DNA of 64,000 bases from Kovacikia minuta CCNUW1 (GTDB taxonomy: Bacteria; Cyanobacteriota; Cyanobacteriia; Leptolyngbyales; Leptolyngbyaceae), in NCBI RefSeq assembly GCF_020091585.1, contig NZ_CP083583.1:620001-684000 (forward strand), read 5' to 3'. Under the pieces are notes generated by a model that saw only the letters and a list, made by a program, of their open reading frames with translations, did not search any database and had not been told where the DNA came from. Shown here in pieces: positions 27,715 to 37,654 of the stretch (the first letter of the stretch is position 1; each line of letters opens with the position of its first letter). The translations under genes were made by a program, and so were the position numbers.

Positions 27715-27781
27715 TAAGAAACCGGGTTTCTGAACGAGAAAAGCTTTTCAAGTTGAGCCAAGGTTGAGAAACCCGGTCTCT
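27715..27781. repeat. Palindromic repeat pair GAAACCGGGTTTC, second locus
   Basis: Copies AAGAAACCGGGTTTCTG (27716-27732) and GAGAAACCCGGTCTCTGA (27766-27783) match the repeats at 9432-9537. Together with the terminator at 27996 they occupy the 27597-28187 gap, in which I see no gene. Confidence 0.65.
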
Positions 27782-27995
27782 GATCTGCGGCAAATCTGAG
27801 ATAAGCGACTTAGCCACCCATTTTTAGATCCGAATGGAATAGATAGTTCTCCTATTTGTTACTCTGAACGACTACCGCTTGATTTGCCGCATGAGTTGAT
27901 TGATTTCGATACAAAAATTGACTTTCGGCAACAAAAGCTTGAATACGTATAAAATCCTTTACGTGGATTGTCCGATGGCAGCAAGAAAGATTTTA

Positions 27996-28036
27996 AATAA
28001 AAAACCTGGTAACTCAAATTTGAATCAACCAGGTGA
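27996..28036 (-). terminator. Terminator downstream of the apcA paralog (- strand)
   Basis: On the minus strand CACCTGGTT...AACTACCAGGT-type arms (ACCTGGT / ACCAGGT, 17-nt loop) are followed by TTTTTTATTT. It lies about 150 bp after the ApcA-like stop and ends leftward transcription. Confidence 0.65.
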
Positions 28037-28187
28037 ATAACGATGAAGTTAAAGCTCGCTTACTTGATGTGCCTAGGCAATGCTATCAAGTAGCTTTGCA
28101 GACAATTGTTTGAGTTCTTGAATGAATTGATTGAATACGTAGCATTGATTGATTAGGTTGCAAAACGTATGTGAGGTTAACGTCTCA

Positions 28188-28670
28188 TTAAAGGGCATTA
28201 ATCAAATAGTCAAAATAAGCCCCTACTTCGCTCGCATCTTCCCCTGACATCAGTGACGGGGTGAGATTTTTCATCGCCCGCACCCCTTCAGCAACCGCAT
28301 CAATGGGAGTCCCCAGGGAGTTATACATCTGGCGGACTCCAATCAACCCAATCTCCTCAATGGGGGTTGTTTCGCCTGCCGCTACGCTGTAAGTAATCAA
28401 ACGTAGGTAGTAATCCAGATCCCGCAAACAAGTCGCGGTCATTTGTTCCCCATAGGCATTGCCACCGGGAGAAACGATGCTGGGACGGCGTGCAAATAAC
28501 TGTAGCGCGGCTTGCTTCACTATCCGATCGCGGCTTTCGGTTAACGCTTTGACCAGACGCAAGCGGCGATCGCCACTGATCATAAAGCCCTTGATTTGAT
28601 CCATCTCTCCAGGCGTAAGATAGCGAGACTCTGCATCGGCATTGACAATTAATTTCTTGATAATACTCAT
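28188..28670 (-). CDS. Allophycocyanin alpha-chain paralog (ApcA-like)
   Basis: Allophycocyanin forms the phycobilisome core. The 160-residue product has the ApcA framework: [20 protein letters not shown], the bilin pocket [20 protein letters not shown] with the chromophore Cys, and the ending [18 protein letters not shown]. It is clearly closer to ApcA than to ApcD. It has no apcB partner here and differs from typical ApcA at many surface positions, so it is probably a minor or stress-specific paralog. ATG 28670 has GGAA upstream; the ORF extends two codons earlier to a TTG. Confidence 0.88.
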   Translation of the reverse strand: MSIIKKLIVNADAESRYLTPGEMDQIKGFMISGDRRLRLVKALTESRDRIVKQAALQLFARRPSIVSPGGNAYGEQMTATCLRDLDYYLRLITYSVAAGETTPIEEIGLIGVRQMYNSLGTPIDAVAEGVRAMKNLTPSLMSGEDASEVGAYFDYLINAL

Positions 28671-28799
28671 GAGCAAGTTCCTTAAAGCATTAGTTGGGAC
28701 TCATAAGTTTTGCAGGTGGGAATCTGCATCCAGACGAGTAAATATGGAATAGCCCCCATTGAAAGGGGCATCTCTAGGGAAAAATTGGGCAGTTAATCG

Positions 28800-29093
28800 T
28801 TACCGACGGACTCCAATGTTGGGGTCTTGGTAAGCAGGATCACGATGATCGACTGTATTGGATTTCCGACGCAGCCCTGCTAATCCTGCTAATCCAATTA
28901 AACCAAGCCAACCATAATCTGGAGAATCATCCCGATTGTTGTAGCTGGTTCCTTGAGTTGTGGAAGTTCCGGTACCCGTACCTGTATCATTTCCGTTAGA
29001 TTGGGCAGATGCAGGTAGAACAGCAGGCAAAGTGGCAAGTCCTACGACAAGAGCACTCACCCGAACCAGATTGAACAATTTAGAATACTTCAT
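28800..29093 (-). CDS. WGxxGxx-type surface-anchored or secreted protein
   Basis: The N terminus is a signal peptide (KLFNLVRVSALVVGLATLPAV, cleaved near ASAQ). A low-complexity TGTGTGTST linker follows, and the C terminus has the sorting-like element YGWLGLIGLAGLAGLRRKS followed by a charged tail. This matches the small cyanobacterial WGxxGxxG-CTERM family, thought to be envelope proteins. The ATG at 29093 has AAGGA upstream; the longer frame to 29210 is not needed. Confidence 0.75.
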   Translation of the reverse strand: MKYSKLFNLVRVSALVVGLATLPAVLPASAQSNGNDTGTGTGTSTTQGTSYNNRDDSPDYGWLGLIGLAGLAGLRRKSNTVDHRDPAYQDPNIGVRR

Positions 29094-29487
29094 TTCAAAT
29101 CCTTTGTTTTCAGAATTGTTCCTAACGGTAACTACGTTTGGTAGAAACTTACTCAGCCTGAGGGGATATTTAACAGAGTTAAAGTTCATCAAAAGTGGGG
29201 CTTTTGTCAATACTCTGGCCAGTTGTTAGAACAAATGCGATTAGCTCATTGAAACTCAGCATCGCTGTTTGGCTTTGTCTGACTCTGTAGATGTTTTAAG
29301 AACAATGACAGATCAGTGTTTGATTTCATGAGTGAGTTGATTAAGTACTGCATTAAATTTCAGGCAGCTATTTTTTCTTCCAATCTGCTGTAATTAAAAA
29401 CTGCCGTCGGTATAGGAGTGTTTATTCGCTTTGCTATTTCAATGAGTATCACTTTGTAATTGCACTTCGATCTGTTAACACCTATGA
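29094..29487. other. Intergenic region between divergent genes
   Basis: This space separates the leftward WGxxGxx gene from the rightward kinase gene and should hold both promoters. No repeat or conserved site stands out to me. Confidence 0.3.
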
Positions 29488-30625
29488 TTGAACAGTATTT
29501 CCCATGCTCTAGCCCCCGCTTTTAGACAAATGGTGTCCAACTCAGTTTCAGAACGTCTTAAGCAAAATGCTCAAAAGATCATGCAGACGTGGGAGGTGAG
29601 GGCACGCAGTGAAGTCGATGCATCAATGCATCAAAACTCTCTTGTCTTAAGAAATTCTCTCCCTCAGTACTTAGACCAACTGGTTGATGAACTCTCAACT
29701 GAAATTAACAGGACACCGACTCGCATCGTTGCAGATGAGATAGAAAGTACTCGAATTGGCAAGAAGCATGGGCATGGACGGGCAGGGTTTGCTGATTACT
29801 CTCTGACTCAACTCATTTTTGAGTATCATATCTTGCGGCAGGTGATCTTTCGGGTTTTAGAGGAAGAAGCCCCTTTAGCTGTGAGAGAGCGAGACATCAT
29901 CATTAACTCGATCGAGCAAGCTGTTAATGACGCGGCAACTCAATTTTCCCGAGACACTGCAAGATATTCAAGAACTATTTATGGTGACATTAACTCACGA
30001 CCTTAGAGGTCCCGTTAATGTGATGAAACTAGGAACTCAACTCATTCTTCGACGGCTTGAACGGGGGGATGCTCACTTAGATGTGGTGGTAAGAATGGTT
30101 GGCGCGATCGATCGAATGGACTCAATGATTCAAAATTTGCTGGATGCCAGTCGATTACGGGCAGGACAGAGCCTAAAGTTTGAATTTGAAGACTGCTATT
30201 TAGATCAATTACTTCAAGAAGTCGTAGAGGATTTAAACTTCACTCACGGAGAACGTTTTATTGTCGTTGCTGATGCAGCTATCAAAGGCAATTGTAGCCG
30301 TAAACAAATGCGCCGGGTGATTGAAAACTTAGCCACGAACGCTGTGAAGTATGGTGCTCCTGATACACCCATCACCCTCACACTACAGCAGACGAAGACG
30401 CACATTAGCCTGACGATTCATAATGAAGGCACTCCGATCGCTTCTGAAGCTCAATCCATTCTCTTTCAGCAATTTCGTCGTACTATCTCGGCTGAAGAAC
30501 AAACAGGATGGGGATTGGGATTATTTCTCACCAAGAGTATTGTTGAGGCGCACCGGGGAACGATTGAAGTTGAAAGTGCAGCGGGTGAAGGAACCAGCTT
30601 TATCGTTAAGTTGCCTGGCATGTAA
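29488..30625 (+). pseudogene. Sensor histidine kinase with RsbRD-like N terminus, +1 frameshift
   Basis: The first frame (to 30006) encodes an all-helical RsbRD-like regulatory domain (LKQNAQKIMQTWEVRARSE ... FADYSLTQLIFEYHILRQVI). The second (from 29927) encodes HisKA and HATPase domains with LTHDLRGPVNVMK, ENLATNAVKYGAP and GWGLGLFLTKSIVEAHRG. Deleting one C from TTTTCCCGAG near 29948 joins them as QFSETLQDIQEL. This is either a real inactivating insertion or a sequencing error. Start is TTG 29488 or ATG 29530. Confidence 0.8.
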
Positions 30626-30715
30626 ATTGAGTTAGTAGAGCGACTTAGCATTAAATCAAGCTACGGCGACTTTTCTCGATCGTGCCATAACACCGTATTC
30701 AACCGCAAATTCTCT

Positions 30716-31351
30716 TCAAGTTTTACTGTTGGTTACTCGCCGCCCTACCTCTTGTTTGATTGCGTTCAGTGAATCGACTAACGCATTTTTGTAAATCGTA
30801 AATGCTAAACCACGCGAGATTGAGTTACCTGGATCAAACGTAACATCTTGGGTGACTAAGACTTGATTAGGCGCAACTGGTTCTAATTTCCATAAACCCT
30901 TGAGAGATTTGATTTCTCCTTGTTTTAGTTGAAAAGAAATTTCTTGAGGATATTGCTGGACAGCTGTAATGACTAATCGACTTTTCTGCGTAAATAGCAG
31001 CACTTTGACTTGATTGACTTGTTCAAATACCGTGCGGTTTCCTTGCGTTTCTAGAATCTGACTGGATATTACACCTGGAAGAAAGTTCTTGAAATGGTCA
31101 TAATCTGTCAAGACATTCCAGGTAATGCTAACTGGTGCTGTAATTAATATGCGTCCGACATAGTGACCATTTTCACCCGTCACCACAGCGTTTCCAGCCT
31201 TTAATGTAGCTTGCTCTTGCGGTAATAAGCGATTGAGAACATTGCCAGATTGTGGCACAGCTTGCACTGACAATGGCATCAATACACTAAGGGCGATCGC
31301 GGAGGTATAACCAATGAAATGAAAATAGTTTTTTCGTCTACGATTCAGCAT
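30716..31351 (-). CDS. SRPBCC-family (START-like) exported protein
   Basis: After an N-terminal signal-like segment (FIGYTSAIALSVLMPLSVQA) comes a START/cyclase fold: GRILITAPVSITWNVLTDYD, FLPGVISSQILE and a long C-terminal helix YKNALVDSLNAIKQEVGRR. Such domains bind hydrophobic ligands in a deep pocket. Length 211 aa is normal. The gene is convergent with the split kinase. The ligand is unknown. Confidence 0.75.
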   Translation of the reverse strand: MLNRRRKNYFHFIGYTSAIALSVLMPLSVQAVPQSGNVLNRLLPQEQATLKAGNAVVTGENGHYVGRILITAPVSITWNVLTDYDHFKNFLPGVISSQILETQGNRTVFEQVNQVKVLLFTQKSRLVITAVQQYPQEISFQLKQGEIKSLKGLWKLEPVAPNQVLVTQDVTFDPGNSISRGLAFTIYKNALVDSLNAIKQEVGRRVTNSKT

Positions 31352-31647
31352 TCAGATTACCTTGATGATTAATCAATATGCGTTAATAGTTTAGATGTAG
31401 AGTTTCAACTATTCTTTAGCAAGATTGCCTCTTCACTATAACTGAAATGTCTAGCTTGTAGGAAATCTACAGCCATAGCAGAACTATTTGCGGTAGACCC
31501 TTTGCTCCAGAAAAGATTGCGATTATGGAGCTTACTTCTCTGTGGTTATACCAAACTAAGGGCTTGGCGCGAAAATAAAATCCCTGCGATGGGTTACGGC
31601 TAACGCCTAACCCATCCTACAGCTGGTACATTATTTGATGGCAAATC

Positions 31648-31743
31648 CCTAAATAGTCTTCGTGGCACATCAATATCCTGTAAGGGCGTTTGGCCAAACG
31701 CCCTTACTACCAGATCTGTCGCGTTTTCAATTCAAATTGGTAT
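31648..31743 (+). repeat. 100-bp palindromic MITE-like repeat, copy 3
   Basis: It matches the other copies from AAATAGTCTTCGTGGCAC to CAATTCAAATTGGTAT, with an intact central palindrome; the left tip has diverged (GCAAATCCCT). A separate GATGGGTTA...TAACCCATC hairpin precedes it at about 31588-31618 in the otherwise empty 31352-31647 interval. Confidence 0.82.
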
Positions 31744-31827
31744 TATCACATAAGTGAGTCCGGCAGATAGCCCCGAAAGTCTACCTGCCGGATCAAAAGG
31801 AGCGGTATTGTTACTCCAAAGAAATTT

Positions 31828-33411
31828 CTACTGTGGCGTTAACCGATGTTCACGCTCCAGCGAAGCAATCCCCCGTTCTGGGGCACGCAGTTCAGCCTCT
31901 AAAATTTCTGGGTTTCTATTGCAAACCGAGTTCAACAGAATGTTGAGAACCCCGCCCTGCTTTGCTTGCTGAATGGCTTTATGGGTAATTAACTCACCCA
32001 CATTAAGGATGACCTGATCTTGCGAGTCTAAAATAACGCGGTTGACTGGACGCCCCAACGCTTGCTCAATGCGTTGTTTGTGCATTGCTTTAGCACTGCG
32101 TTCTTGAAATTCCCTGTAGTGCGTTTTCAGGTTTTCCCAAAATGTGTAAGCGTTTTCCTGAGCGATCGCGGCTTGCTCACGAACTCTCATGCCAGCGTCT
32201 GAAACCGTATCATTGGCACGATAACGGGTTGCTTCAGTTGGTTGTAGCCCGACCGCATCCAGTAAGGACACTTCCCGATGGGATAGTTTGGCTCGCTCAA
32301 TCACGTTGTCGGTCACAATCTGTCCTGGAGCGGCAATGATCATGCCATCTTCAGCCCGCACCATGCGTTGCACTCGACGACCTCTGGCCTGTTCAATCCC
32401 AGCCTGAGCGGCTAAATGGGATAGGGCGGCATTGCCCCTTTGAGCCGCCATTTGCAAGTGGCTTTCTGCTTGCGCCGTGGCATTTTGCAATTGTCGATTG
32501 ATGCCGACAGTGAGGCTACCCCCCGTCGCTCGATACACCTGATCCAAAATCCCCAGCCTTCGAGCTTCCTCAGCCAGAGATAAGGTCACGACCTGATGTT
32601 TCACCAGCAGAATCAGCCCATCGGGAGTTTGAATGTCGCCCTCAACTGGCTTGCCCACGACATAAGCAAACTGCTCGTCTGGGCTCACTAACCGATCGGT
32701 TAATTCGGTTGCTGCACTCCGGCTCCCCTGGTCGAAACGATCGTTTGCCCCACTTGCCACTTCCTGTAGCTTACGGTTAGCAGAAGTGGCAGTGGCTTGT
32801 AGCTGTTCGTTGGCTGCCAGAGTCGCATCTTGCAACTGTTGACCAGCCGTAGCGGTTGACTCTTGAATGCGGTTGCCAGCCGTTATCATGGCACCCCGAA
32901 TGCCTCCTACTTGCTCTGCCATCAGGTCAGCCGTTTCGGGGGGAACAAAGGTGACTTCCTTACCAATTTTTACGGTTTGAGGAGCCGGAATGAACGATCG
33001 CCCCGAATAAGCATCTGCAAAGACTCCACCGGATGTTTCATAACCCTCAATGTTACCGGTTTGATCATTGAAATACAGATCGACAATGGAGCCAAGATAA
33101 CGGCCATCGGTTGTGATGATCCGATTCCCTTTCAGCACCAGTTTGTGTTCCAAAATAGTTTGAATTTGCGGAACATCCGGCGCGGATACGATCACATCGC
33201 GTCCAGAGACAACAATGACATCCGGTCCGATCGCCTTTACCTGATTGAGTGGAATCACTTTTGCGGCGTGAAATAGCCCGCCCTCATCCACCAGGAAACC
33301 AAGCAGTTGATTCGTTTCCTGGTCAAAGATTAAATCTAAAATTCCTGCGATTCGTTTGCCTGTATCAAAGGCAATAATAGAACGATTAAGAATGTCACTA
33401 CCTTTTCTCAT
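31828..33411 (-). CDS. PRC-barrel domain protein (527 aa)
   Basis: Two PRC-barrel-type regions open the protein (RIAGILDLIFDQETNQLLGF and RYLGSIVDLYFNDQTGNIEG), followed by an extended Ala/Gln-rich coiled segment (about 175-235) and further PRC-like pieces (VNRVILDSQDQVILNVGELI). PRC barrels bind RNA or protein partners, for example in ribosome maturation and photosynthetic reaction centres. GAGGTAGAG precedes ATG. A small membrane-protein gene lies 41 bp upstream and is likely co-transcribed. Confidence 0.82.
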   Translation of the reverse strand: MRKGSDILNRSIIAFDTGKRIAGILDLIFDQETNQLLGFLVDEGGLFHAAKVIPLNQVKAIGPDVIVVSGRDVIVSAPDVPQIQTILEHKLVLKGNRIITTDGRYLGSIVDLYFNDQTGNIEGYETSGGVFADAYSGRSFIPAPQTVKIGKEVTFVPPETADLMAEQVGGIRGAMITAGNRIQESTATAGQQLQDATLAANEQLQATATSANRKLQEVASGANDRFDQGSRSAATELTDRLVSPDEQFAYVVGKPVEGDIQTPDGLILLVKHQVVTLSLAEEARRLGILDQVYRATGGSLTVGINRQLQNATAQAESHLQMAAQRGNAALSHLAAQAGIEQARGRRVQRMVRAEDGMIIAAPGQIVTDNVIERAKLSHREVSLLDAVGLQPTEATRYRANDTVSDAGMRVREQAAIAQENAYTFWENLKTHYREFQERSAKAMHKQRIEQALGRPVNRVILDSQDQVILNVGELITHKAIQQAKQGGVLNILLNSVCNRNPEILEAELRAPERGIASLEREHRLTPQ

Positions 33412-33452
33412 CTCTACCTCTTATCTCTTTGTTGGTCATAATTGTGTAATTT

Positions 33453-33626
33453 TTACTGTGCCTGGTTTGTATTTTCCTGGCTGGAATAGGGAATATCTCG
33501 ACCCAATCCTGGAATGACATTGACATAGCCTAAATATTCCAGAGAAATCCCTGTGATAAGGGCTAGCAAACATAAAAGTGCGATCGTCGGGCTAGAATCA
33601 GAACGTTGTCCAACAAGTCTCGGCAT
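33453..33626 (-). CDS. Small single-helix membrane protein (57 aa)
   Basis: The frame starts MPRLVGQRSDSSPTIALLC, has one hydrophobic helix (about 14-31, IALLCLLALITGISLEYLG) and a short polar tail ending NTNQAQ. AAGGAAAATT before ATG is a good RBS. It is upstream of and parallel to the PRC-barrel gene, so the pair may work together at a membrane. The family is not recognised. Confidence 0.6.
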   Translation of the reverse strand: MPRLVGQRSDSSPTIALLCLLALITGISLEYLGYVNVIPGLGRDIPYSSQENTNQAQ

Positions 33627-34004
33627 AATTTTCCTTTTCTTAAATTAGAGTGAAGAGCAATCAGAACTCCGTGGATACAGTTAATGCCAAGTAGGTGAAT
33701 GAAATCAATTGGAGGATGGGTTAGTGGTAGCGTAACCCATGTTATTATTGGGTTTCGTGCCTTAACCCAACCTTACAGGTTGATATTTAATCAGCCCTAC
33801 CGACTGAGAGCTATATTTCTGCCGGAATCATTCATAATCCAAATCGATTGATTCCCAATTAACTTTTAGGCAGTTCCTATCTGTATGAAGCGGCAAGCTG
33901 GTTACTTCAATAATTAATCTAATCATATAAAGGTGTGAATAATATTTCATCCATCATTGGAGATGGATTAGTACAATTCTTGGCGTTGCTGAATGTAGAG
34001 ATGT
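33627..34004. other. Intergenic region with degenerate repeats
   Basis: No gene is seen. A GATGGGTTAGTGGTAGCGTAACCCAT-like inverted motif (two short arms near 33715-33740) resembles the repeat near 31590. Confidence 0.3.
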
Positions 34005-34364
34005 TTAGGAAAACACGGGTATTGAACGATACTTTAAGTAGTGAAGTAGTAATCGGATTGAGTGGGCAAGCATTTCTACTGACTTTGAGTAACACAACGT
34101 CTTGCGATGCAATCGGGCTAAATAATGACGTAATCGAGTATTCACAGTCGTGTGATGCACTCCAGTTGAGCGTTCGATCGCCCGAAATCCCATCCCATTG
34201 GCGTAGAGCGTGAGGCAGTGCTGTTTCACTGCCTTAGAGTATCCTTGAGGCGGATCGTAAACGTCAATGAACTGGCGATGGCAATGAGTACAGATGTGAT
34301 TTTGTTTACTGCCACGTTTCCCGTTTTTTCTGATCTCCGTAGAGCCACAGTTTGGACACTGCAT
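34005..34364 (-). pseudogene. IS1-family transposase fragment (InsA-like N terminus)
   Basis: The zinc-ribbon MQCPNCGSTEIRKNGKRG / ICTHCHRQF and the following HTH (GMGFRAIERSTGVHHTTV) belong to IS1-type transposases of cyanobacteria. After HHTTV the expected catalytic half is absent, and the frame runs into unrelated sequence. It is a remnant. Confidence 0.75.
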
Positions 34365-34804
34365 CGTAGTTATATTGAATTCATCCTTCCATTATGCAAC
34401 GCCATTTTTGTTGTCGTTTTTGACGGTCGCGATCTACACTTCGCTTTTGATTTTGATGCGATCCTATCCCATCGATTTGAAGTTCAATCTTGTAGCCAAA
34501 TCAAGGAGAGAATTGATGCAATAAAGCGGTGTATGTAGTTGACATTTCACAAAGGGCGATCTCACGGGTTAACCACTCCTGGGTTCTATTCTAAAACTGT
34601 CAAATTTGGGTAAGGCGAGTGCTAAGTGCTACGGACTGAGTATTCGCCTTTTTCCTCATTCCACGTTTCAAAGTGCATAGGCAGGGTTCGTAATTCACTA
34701 CTTCAACATAGGCCAAAGTTACCCCATTTCAGAAAGCAATTGCCCTAAATGCAAATTGAAATCGGTGTTACTTCGGTCGATTAACCTTACTGAAAGCCCC
34801 AACT
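34365..34804. other. Intergenic region, nothing recognised
   Basis: AT-rich upstream IS1 remnant sequence is followed by unique sequence without a convincing frame, RBS or hairpin up to the DUF4278 gene. Confidence 0.3.
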
Positions 34805-34990
34805 ATGAGACTTATTTATCGTGGAGTTACCTACGAATCCACCCATACTCTCAGCGATCGCCCTGGTTGTGGAATGACCCACCCGCATCAACCCGCTTCT
34901 GTTCAACCCGTGCCGCCAGAAGCCGTTCAAATTCCCCAGGCGTCTTTGCGGCTGTCCTACCGAGGCAATCCCTACATTCGCTTCCGCTAA
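34805..34990 (+). CDS. DUF4278-like small protein
   Basis: The 61-residue product begins MRLIYRGVTYE and ends LRLSYRGNPYIRFR, both variants of the YRG motif that defines the cyanobacterial DUF4278 family, with a Pro-rich middle. Function unknown. The RBS is weak. It is transcribed towards the DUF928 gene. Confidence 0.6.
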   Translation: MRLIYRGVTYESTHTLSDRPGCGMTHPHQPASVQPVPPEAVQIPQASLRLSYRGNPYIRFR

Positions 34991-35214
34991 AGCATCAAAC
35001 AACTCTACCTGTTGCCCCGATATCCTTTTCTATCGGCACAGACAGACTCGTCCCGATTGCATCAATCAACCATCCCAATTGAGGGGCATGGATTCAATAA
35101 AACCGCAAATTGTACGGGCGGGTTTGACGATCCAACTGCCATTGAGATGGAGATTTCAGAAAACCCGCTCCTCCGCAATTCTTGATATTTAATTCTCATT
35201 CCAGGGAAGCCAAT

Positions 35215-35460
35215 ATGTATACGCCCCAAACTTCAGTTCAATTCCCATCCCCAAATTCAACCATCATTCATCTGGATCGGCTCGTTGCTGACCACTCTAC
35301 GGAAACCATTTCACCTTCTCCACAAGTCTCTGCTGCTACTGCGAAAGGAGAACTGGCAGCGTCACCGATGCTTCTGGTGCTTCTGGTGCTTTTGCTCGGA
35401 AGCTACTTTGTTTTGCTGATTGATTATTTGTCTTTCTTGAAGCGGTCTGAAGAACAGTAG
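35215..35460 (+). CDS. Single-pass membrane protein, function unknown
   Basis: Starting at ATG 35215 (AGGGAAG upstream) the 81-residue product has a polar N-terminal half rich in Ser/Thr/Pro and one hydrophobic helix (ASPMLLVLLVLLLGSYFVLL) followed by a short charged tail. It lies 45 bp upstream of a DUF928 gene and may be co-transcribed with it. Confidence 0.55.
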   Translation: MYTPQTSVQFPSPNSTIIHLDRLVADHSTETISPSPQVSAATAKGELAASPMLLVLLVLLLGSYFVLLIDYLSFLKRSEEQ

Positions 35461-35505
35461 AATAGCGATCGATTTACCTGCCAATTGCCCAATAGAGGAG
35501 TGTTT

Positions 35506-36195
35506 ATGCGTCGCATTAAAGGTTGGCTAATCATGTTAACCATTAGTGGGTTGGCGATCGCTCCTCTGCTGCAACCATTTTTGATCGAATTTGCCTATGG
35601 ACAGGTGAACCAGCAAGGTTCGTTAGCAGCATTACAGGATATTTTTCGTCCCAGGCGACGACCGGGTGGTACGCGTGGTTCAATCTGTCTGATTACGCCT
35701 GGATTGCGTCCAGAGTCGGCCTCTCTAAGTGCACTTCCTTCTGTGATGAGCGATCGCCCACTTCTGATCTGGCAAAAACCGATTACCAGAGTAGAAATTC
35801 GCCATGCGAAAACAAACACTGTTATCTGGAGTCAATCCCTACCCCCCAAAAGCCAGCGGATCCGTTATCAAGGGAACCCACTACAGCCAGGTCAGACCTA
35901 CCAGGTGATTGCTTTTGGGCGTTACAATGCGCCATTGAATGGGGGCGAAGATGCTCAATTTGTGCTGGTGAATGTAAATCAACGGGATCAAATTATCCGA
36001 GAATTAGCTGCAACAGAGGCTAAATTAAAGCAACAAAATCAATCAAAAGAATCAATTGCGATCGCCCAGGCGACTCTATTAGTTAACCGCTCTCTTCTCT
36101 CCGATGCCTACCAATTGCTGGATGACCTCCCTCAACGATCGCCGGAATTAGCTGCTTTTCTGAGTCAACTTTCTGACAGGGTTTGTGGCAAGTAG
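35506..36195 (+). CDS. DUF928 family exported protein
   Basis: DUF928 proteins are cyanobacterial and uncharacterised; they often accompany CHAT/CHASE2 genes. An N-terminal signal segment (WLIMLTISGLAIAPLLQPF) is followed by the family landmarks RPGGTRGSICLITPG, SDRPLLIWQKP, LQPGQTYQVIAFG and a helical C-terminal half. ATG 35506 has GAGGAG upstream. The gene converges with the CHAT gene at 36198 with only 2 bp between stops. Confidence 0.82.
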   Translation: MRRIKGWLIMLTISGLAIAPLLQPFLIEFAYGQVNQQGSLAALQDIFRPRRRPGGTRGSICLITPGLRPESASLSALPSVMSDRPLLIWQKPITRVEIRHAKTNTVIWSQSLPPKSQRIRYQGNPLQPGQTYQVIAFGRYNAPLNGGEDAQFVLVNVNQRDQIIRELAATEAKLKQQNQSKESIAIAQATLLVNRSLLSDAYQLLDDLPQRSPELAAFLSQLSDRVCGK

Positions 36196-36197
36196 TT

Positions 36198-37554
36198 TCA
36201 CCAGGCATTCCCAACTAACGTAAATGCTGCCCAGTAATAGGGATGGGAAAGATCGGGTTCCTGCCCTTCTTTGAGTTCTGGTGGGAGCGGTTCTGGGTGC
36301 TGTTTGAGGGCAGGACTGTTGGTCAAACTCACTTGTTTGCGGAGGAGGGCAATTTGGCTTCGTCTAAGCGCTTCGGGTTTAATTGCGGTTTTAAGCTGAC
36401 GATAGAATTCAGTCATTAGAACTAAGGTGCCGACATCGCTGACCTGCCACAGACTGGCGATCGCGGCTTTACTGCCGGACATGACTGCCAATCCGGCAAA
36501 ACCCAACTCAGCCTGGGGGTTGCCAACTGCTGTCCGACAGGCACTCAGCACGAGCAGTTGCACGGGCGGAGAACGCAAGCCCAGATCCCGCAGTCGGTTG
36601 AGGGATAAACGCTCATTCCAGAACTGAATATAGGAGTCTGAAATTGAGCCAGGCGCAAAGTCGGCATGGGTTGCCAGATGCACAATTCCATAGGGAGATT
36701 TAGCTCGATAGGCTTGCAAATTTGCCAGTGTAAAGTTCTGGTTGAGGAGCACCTTTCCCGACCATAGGGACTCAGCGATCGTGTTTAGCTCCAGGGGTAC
36801 CGCCGGTAAGGGAGACAGTTCCTCAAATTGAGAAGCCCCCATTGCTAACACATTTGTGCCTTTTACACACCGTAGGACGGTGATCCAATAAATTGAATGC
36901 GGGAAGGATAGCAAGGTTGTACTTTTCGGTCAAAAACTGTTTGCCATCATGGAGTGCAGCCAGGGGAACGGTTCGCAATCCCCCCCCCAAACAAAAAACC
37001 AATGTGTTGAGGCGGAGTGCTCTCAGATCCTGCTCCAGGGGTGAAATGAGTATGCGATAGAGTCTTTGAGCAGGCTGGAGGTAGTCCAAACGGGGGGTAT
37101 CCGGGTCCATCACCCCATCGCGGAAAGATTGGACAAACTGAACCAGCGTTTGCCGATTTACACTGGAAACTCGGTGGTGGATCGGACGGGCACCCGGGGG
37201 AAGCAGAATGAGTTCCAGGTGATTCGGTGTCGGAATTGCGTAGATGAGCGCCACTTTTTTGCCCGTGGTGCGTGAAATATCCTCCAACCGCTGGCGAATC
37301 CCATCTGCATCCAGGAACTGGGTGGTTAGTTCGCCACCGTAGTACTGTTCGTATTGATACTGCCAACCCAACTCCACCAACCGAATCGCACCTGCCACAT
37401 CCTGGCGATCGAGCGTTTCTTGAAGTTGCTCTACATTAAGCGGGGTGGCTTGCTGCCGCTCAGCAGGAGTCGCCGCAGGAGTAGAGCGGATTGCCGTCAA
37501 GGACAGTCCAAAAACCAGGAGAGCAATACAACTTAACCTGAATAAGCGTCGCAT
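36198..37554 (-). pseudogene. CHAT-domain (caspase-like) exported protein, one frameshift
   Basis: The first frame (36823-37554) has a signal peptide and the N-terminal half of a CHAT protein up to NLAILPAFNLLDHRPTV. The remainder (36198-36890) is in the next frame: KGTNVLAMGASQFEELSPLP, the catalytic His in IVHLATHADFAPG and Cys in LLVLSACRTAVGNPQ, and the typical ending HPYYWAAFTLVGNAW. The shift falls at GTGTGTAAAAGG near 36865-36880. Apart from this single base the protease is complete, so the inactivation is recent, or it reflects sequencing error or phase variation. Confidence 0.82.
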
Positions 37555-37654
37555 GGTGGGAAAAATCTTTATTTTTAACCCCGGTTGGTCACCCCAGTTG
37601 AGCCAATCTCATTTCCTGTTTATCCTACTGCATAGGCTTAGATTTTCAATCTCT

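Noticed and set aside
34005-34213. Plus-strand frame 33935-34213
   Set aside because: It is antisense to the IS1-family fragment, which has clear zinc-ribbon and HTH motifs.
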